Positions 60,404-64,000 of a stretch of 64,000 nt of DNA are shown here, one piece after another; positions within the stretch are counted from its first letter, which is position 1; each line of letters begins with the position of its first letter. This DNA is from Bacillota bacterium (lineage in GTDB: Bacteria; Bacillota; Clostridia; Christensenellales; SZUA-584). The DNA lies in the NCBI GenBank assembly GCA_023397655.1, contig JAEWTW010000057.1, positions 179,856 through 243,855 of the forward strand. The letters are read 5' to 3'. The notes below the pieces were generated by a model. The model saw only the letters and a list, made by a program, of their open reading frames with translations. It ran no database searches and was not told where the DNA came from. The translations under genes were made by a program, and so were the position numbers.

Positions 60404-62374
60404 ATGGCAAATACACCAAAAAGACGCTTGAAAGCGCAACCGGACGGTATGATATTCGCACTCGACATCGGTACCCGCAACGTCATCGGCATAGTGGGCA
60501 CTGTGGAGGGCGGTCGTTTTCGCGTGGTTGCCATGGAAAAGGAAAACCAGATGCAGCGGTCCATGATCGATGGCCAGATTGAGAATATAGAGGATGTGGC
60601 CAAGGTTGCCCGCATCGTCAAAACGCGGCTGGAAGACCAGATTAAATACCGCCTTAAGCGGGTGTGCGTTGCCGCGGCTGGCCGTGCGCTCAAAACACAG
60701 CGCGCCTCTTTTGAGATGGATTTCGCTCAGCCGCAAAGGCTGGATGAGGAAATCATCAGCCGGCTGGACGCCGGGGCTATTGCTGAAGCCGAAGCCGCTT
60801 TTTCCAATGGCATCGACGACACGCGTCAGTTCTATCTGGTGGGGCATACGGTTGTGCAATACTATCTGGACAACTATCCCATCACCAGCTTGCTGGACCA
60901 TCAGGCCCGGCATATCAAGGCGGATGTTATCGCTACGTTCCTGCCCAGCGAAGTAGTGGAAAGCTTGTATCTTGCGATGAACAGGATTGACCTTGAGGTC
61001 GCCAGCCTCACACTGGAGCCTATCGCGGCGATCAACGCGGCGATACCCAAGAACCTGCGCCTGCTGAACCTCGCGCTGGTGGACATCGGCGCGGGTACGT
61101 CGGATATCGCGATCTGCAGGGACGGCGGTATCGTGGGCTATACAATGGCGACGGTGGCGGGAGACGAGATCACAGAAGCGCTTATGAAGCACTATCTGCT
61201 GGACTTTGACACCGCGGAATCGGTCAAGAAGCAGTTGGGCGCGCAAAGCGCCGTCAGCATAACCGATATATTGGGGAACGACCATACCATCACGCAACAG
61301 GACATGATAGACTGCATCGGTGATGCGGCGGAGAACCTTTGTCAGGAAATTGCCGGGCATATCTGCACGGTGAATGGAGCGCCGACTTCGGCGGTCTTTC
61401 TGGCCGGCGGCGGCAGCAAGCTGGAAAACGTGCGCACCGAAATTTCCCGAATCATGAACATAGACTTAAGCCGCGTCGCTATAGCCGGAAACTACTTTCA
61501 GACGCATGCTTATTCGGACACATACGATCTCAATGACCCCGAGTATGCGACGCCTCTTGGCATTGCCATCTCAGCGGGACTGAACCTGATTGCTGACAGC
61601 TTCAACGTCACGCTGAACGGCAGCCGCGCCAAGCTTTTCCGCAACAGCACGATGACCGTTCTTGACATACTGATGATGAACGGCTTTTCTTACCGGGACT
61701 TTGTGCCCCGTACGGGCAAGAAGCTTATGCTGGAGCTCAATGGAAAGCAGGCGGTCTATTACGGCACACCCGGCGAAGCCGCCGTGCTTCGGCTGAACGG
61801 CAAAGACGCCAAAATATCCGATTATGTCAGGACGGGAGACAGCATTGAGTTTTCTCCGGCGGTTCACGGGCAGCCAGCCCGGCGTACCCTGCAGGACATT
61901 CTGGCAAACAATATTGATCAGATTGCTACCGTTAACGGAAAAATAGCGACTCCGGATACAGAACTGAAAACGGGGGACACGGTGGTTATAACGCCGGGCA
62001 TTCCGTCTGACGGCATCACAAAAAATGCTGAGGTCAAAACCGCGCAGCCTGTGCCGCCTGCGGAGCCCGTTGTTCCGGTACGTGCCGCCGTGCCAGTTCC
62101 GGTCCCCGCGGCTAAACCCGTGGTGCAGCCCGTTACCGAGCTCACAGGCAGCAAAATTGAATTTGTGCTGAACGATAAGCCCATTGTGCTCTCCCGAAAG
62201 CCCGATGGCACGCCGTATTTTCTGATGGATCTGCTGGAGCTGTCGGGTATCGATTTGGAGCATCCGACCGGCGATGTGGTGCTTCGGGTCAACGGCATTG
62301 ACGGCAATTTTCTGACGGATTTGAAGCATGGCGATCAGCTGGAGATATACTATGCTTCCGGCCAGGACAAGTAA
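60404..62374 (+). CDS. FtsA-like cell division ATPase with long C-terminal extension
   Basis: A protein of 656 residues; ATG 60404 has AAGGAGG 6 bases upstream. Residues about 15-400 are an actin-fold FtsA-like domain with FALDIGTRNVIGIVG (phosphate 1), LALVDIGAGTSDIAI (about 225) and VFLAGGGSKLENV (about 330). Residues about 410-540 and 580-656 add beta-rich segments with VNGK/LNGK and TGDxV repeats, joined by a Pro/Val/Ala-rich linker. Ordinary FtsA is about 420 residues and ends in a membrane-binding helix, which I do not see here. It may link to a partner other than the standard divisome; the role is uncertain. Confidence 0.82.
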   Translation: MANTPKRRLKAQPDGMIFALDIGTRNVIGIVGTVEGGRFRVVAMEKENQMQRSMIDGQIENIEDVAKVARIVKTRLEDQIKYRLKRVCVAAAGRALKTQRASFEMDFAQPQRLDEEIISRLDAGAIAEAEAAFSNGIDDTRQFYLVGHTVVQYYLDNYPITSLLDHQARHIKADVIATFLPSEVVESLYLAMNRIDLEVASLTLEPIAAINAAIPKNLRLLNLALVDIGAGTSDIAICRDGGIVGYTMATVAGDEITEALMKHYLLDFDTAESVKKQLGAQSAVSITDILGNDHTITQQDMIDCIGDAAENLCQEIAGHICTVNGAPTSAVFLAGGGSKLENVRTEISRIMNIDLSRVAIAGNYFQTHAYSDTYDLNDPEYATPLGIAISAGLNLIADSFNVTLNGSRAKLFRNSTMTVLDILMMNGFSYRDFVPRTGKKLMLELNGKQAVYYGTPGEAAVLRLNGKDAKISDYVRTGDSIEFSPAVHGQPARRTLQDILANNIDQIATVNGKIATPDTELKTGDTVVITPGIPSDGITKNAEVKTAQPVPPAEPVVPVRAAVPVPVPAAKPVVQPVTELTGSKIEFVLNDKPIVLSRKPDGTPYFLMDLLELSGIDLEHPTGDVVLRVNGIDGNFLTDLKHGDQLEIYYASGQDK

Positions 62375-62426
62375 CAGGCAACAGATAATTATTTGCCTTG
62401 AGCAAATGGGAATTATCCATTAAACG

Positions 62427-62464
62427 AAAAAGCGCTGCTTCAAGATGAATCTTCAGCGCTTTTT
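62427..62464. terminator. Bidirectional terminator after the FtsA-like gene
   Basis: AAAAAGCGCTG and CAGCGCTTTTT form a perfect 11-bp stem between two converging genes. Confidence 0.85.
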
Positions 62465-62486
62465 AAATGCAGTAAGAGTTGATGCT

Positions 62487-63542
62487 TTACTTCACAATGT
62501 TCCGATACCCGTTATGACTGCGCAGTGTTTCTGCGTTATATAAAATCATATTCATGTCAAAGCGAAGCTTGCCCGGCTCGTTCGCCTCCGCCAGACGATA
62601 GAAGCCCAGCAGCGATTCGGGAGCTATGTCGCAGCCAAAATCGTAAGACAGCATCAGCATATATTCACCCGCGTCTACTGACCCGAGCAGTTCTGATTCG
62701 CCGGAAATAGGGATACATGTCCCGCTGTCCAGCAGAACGGGTTGCGGAAGCAGGGCGTCGATGGCCCATACGGACTCATACGGCGAATATGCCCCGGCCA
62801 GCAGCAAGAATCGCCCGCGCAGTATTTGCGCATCTCCCGGCGCGCAGTTCGTTGCATCCGGCGGCAACTCCCGGTCGAAAACATACAACAGATGCTCCCG
62901 ATCCACCGCCATCACAATATCCGTTTGGTCGGCTTCCACGAAAAAGTGCGTTCCTTCAGGCTGCTTCCAACTTTGAGGCCAAAGGTATCCGATTTTATCT
63001 TTGACACGCGTGATATCGAAACAGACAGTAACGCCTGCATTCACATTCAGATGCGTAAAGCTGTCGGATATAACGTCAAAACTCTCCGCGCCGGAGGTGA
63101 TGTAACGGGCGTCGGGGCTTGTGTTGTCCGGCTCGGTGCGCACGACATCATCATGAATTCTAACCGCGATATTGCTGTGCTCCCGGTATATAAGCCAATA
63201 TCCTTCATCCTCGGGGATAGCCGCAAATTGCAGCGGCTTTGCCGTAACCAGTTCCACGCCGGGCTGCACGGTGATGCGCGCGCCTTCCTTGAGCTGCACC
63301 AGCACCATGTTGTCCAGCTGCGACACATCCATCGCGGGATAATCCGCAAACAGCTGCGCGGCCAATCTCGCGCGGACATCGCTGACAAGCGTGTCTTCCG
63401 GCGGGGATACAGCAGCAGTTGCAGTTGTGGACGCAGTGTTTACGGGTGTGGCGGATTGCTGTTGCGGAGGCGGCGCTTTACACGCGGCAAGAGCGGCGGC
63501 GATACAAAGCGCAATAATTAAGCAATTCAGCAGCTTAAACAT
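62487..63542 (-). CDS. Hypothetical lipoprotein D
   Basis: A protein of 351 residues from ATG 63542, with GGAGG 5 bases upstream. The signal peptide ends in LAAC (Cys20), followed by a Pro/Gln/Thr/Ala linker (about 22-50). The mature protein has no recognised domain. It has a DVRARLAAQLFADYP segment and an ITVQPGVELVTAKPLQFAAI beta region, suggesting a two-domain surface protein. It is monocistronic, preceded by a 12-bp palindrome. Confidence 0.7.
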   Translation of the reverse strand: MFKLLNCLIIALCIAAALAACKAPPPQQQSATPVNTASTTATAAVSPPEDTLVSDVRARLAAQLFADYPAMDVSQLDNMVLVQLKEGARITVQPGVELVTAKPLQFAAIPEDEGYWLIYREHSNIAVRIHDDVVRTEPDNTSPDARYITSGAESFDVISDSFTHLNVNAGVTVCFDITRVKDKIGYLWPQSWKQPEGTHFFVEADQTDIVMAVDREHLLYVFDRELPPDATNCAPGDAQILRGRFLLLAGAYSPYESVWAIDALLPQPVLLDSGTCIPISGESELLGSVDAGEYMLMLSYDFGCDIAPESLLGFYRLAEANEPGKLRFDMNMILYNAETLRSHNGYRNIVK

Positions 63543-63573
63543 GAAAACCTCCTGTAATCCATATACAAGAAAA

Positions 63574-63585
63574 GACGCCGGCGTC
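63574..63585 (-). promoter_or_regulatory. 12-bp palindrome upstream of lipoprotein D
   Basis: GACGCCGGCGTC is a perfect palindrome 32 bp before the ATG. On the minus strand it lies between a possible TTGCAT (-35) and TGTATA (-10) spaced 18 bases, where an operator could sit. The regulator is unknown. Confidence 0.4.
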
Positions 63586-63669
63586 ATGCAAAAAGTTCCA
63601 TATAATAGCGGGCTTGCGCCGCTTTCTCATTTGAACAATATCCGTAATAAAAATTAAACAAATTCTGCA

Positions 63670-63698
63670 TTGACAAATATAAGATGGTTTGATAGTAT
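63670..63698 (+). promoter_or_regulatory. Promoter of the T-box transcript
   Basis: TTGACA (63670-63675), 17 bases, TAGTAT (63693-63698), just before the T-box leader. Confidence 0.65.
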
Positions 63699-63711
63699 AA
63701 CCATAATTAAA

Positions 63712-63967
63712 AGCGCTGATGGAGACAGGTTTGGCGTAAGGTATTTGCAGAGAGCCGGTGTGTGGTGGAAACCGGTAATGCCGCGACAGACAAATCCCTC
63801 CGGAGCTGCGTGTCGAACCGAGTAGACATTGCCGGGTGATTCCGTTAAAGATTCAGGGCTTGATAGAGCCTGAAGTGGCCTTCTTTGAAGGCAAGATGAG
63901 TGGTACCACGGAGTTGAAAAGCAACTGCGTCTCTTCGTACAACAGGGGGAGAAGGCAGTTTTTTTAT
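63712..63967 (+). ncRNA. T-box leader, probable isoleucine specifier
   Basis: Stem I features are present: AGAGAGCCGG, GGTGGAAACCGG, CTCCGGAGCTGC and GAGTAG. The T-box motif TGGTACCACGG (63901-63911) follows. The terminator pairs AACTGC (63923-63928) with GCAGTT (63955-63960) and ends in a T-run. Aligning with the general T-box pattern, in which the codon sits just before the CTCCGGAG segment, gives ATC (Ile) as specifier at about 63791-63793; this reading is less certain than the T-box itself. Uncharged tRNA would favour readthrough into the downstream gene. Confidence 0.9.
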
Positions 63968-63993
63968 TATATAAAAACCGAAAGGAGCGTACT

Positions 63994-64000
63994 ATGCAGC
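63994..64000 (+). CDS. Start of a gene under T-box control (truncated by window end)
   Basis: ATGCAGC with AAAGGAG 7 bases upstream. Only two codons (Met-Gln) are visible. From the T-box it is most likely an aminoacyl-tRNA synthetase or amino acid gene; isoleucyl-tRNA synthetase would fit the apparent ATC specifier. Confidence 0.5.

Noticed and set aside
1..64000. Prophage, transposon, integron or CRISPR array
   Set aside because: No integrase, transposase, phage structural gene, Cas gene or regularly spaced short repeat was found.

Overview
The window is one contiguous stretch of a bacterial chromosome, most likely a member of the Clostridia. I infer this from the VanW and NlpC/P60 wall proteins, the clostridial FtsA-like protein, the 2-hydroxyacyl-CoA dehydratase family genes, the YesM/YesN-type signalling pair, the T-box leader, strong AGGAGG ribosome binding sites and frequent TTG/GTG starts. 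The genus cannot be read from the sequence. Core genes are GC-rich. Three AT-rich patches (about 5.9-8.0 kb, 11.1-12.85 kb and 47.2-47.9 kb) look like accessory DNA.

Layout. 1-1181: end of a two-gene permease unit. 1209-4199 (minus): rsgA with a structured leader, two small genes and a lipoprotein. 4415-5893: HpnP-like B12/radical SAM enzyme. 5949-8041: AT-rich trio with an SMI1/KNR4 protein (apparent nonsense codon at position 2), an unknown protein and a protein made of three 106-residue repeats. 8141-11068: three-gene 2-hydroxyacyl-CoA dehydratase/activase operon. 11240-13348: two lipoproteins separated by a duplicated terminator block, then a Gly/Arg-rich protein. 13565-18489: short GT51 glycosyltransferase, an alcohol dehydrogenase-aldehyde dehydrogenase fusion and an M32 carboxypeptidase. 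18581-20798 (minus): PadR operon whose last gene encodes nine copies of a two-helix membrane module. 21009-22379: asnS. 22717-26104: VanW and NlpC/P60 wall proteins. 26749-28098: membrane-anchored alpha/beta hydrolase.

Sugar region, 28418-51900. A response regulator, a sensor kinase and a lipoprotein sugar-binding protein form a probable three-component sensor. It is followed by a sugar ABC transporter (ATPase, permease, binding protein) and by fucose genes (isomerase, mutarotase, FGGY kinase, PHP protein). No fuculose-1-phosphate aldolase is present. A galT-galK-GH1-GPH symporter operon follows, with a palindrome on its promoter. On the opposite strand lie a GH36 alpha-galactosidase and a GH13 alpha-glucosidase. 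Together these genes could take up and break down fucosylated and galactosylated plant or host glycans.

Right end. 52226-55010 (minus): Rrf2 regulator, cystathionine gamma-synthase/lyase and MalY/PatB beta-lyase, a sulfur amino acid operon. 55492-59776 (minus): glycan operon with a B12/radical SAM enzyme, two sugar-nucleotide SDR enzymes and a glycosyltransferase. Then come tRNA-Ser(GCU), an extended FtsA-like protein, a lipoprotein and a T-box leader (apparent Ile specifier) running into an aminoacyl-tRNA synthetase-type gene cut by the window end.

No CRISPR array, transposase, integrase or prophage was seen. The best candidates for undescribed biology are the rsgA leader switch, the nine-fold repeat membrane protein under PadR control, the triplicated protein in the AT-rich island, the reversed ADH-ALDH fusion and the radical SAM glycan operon.
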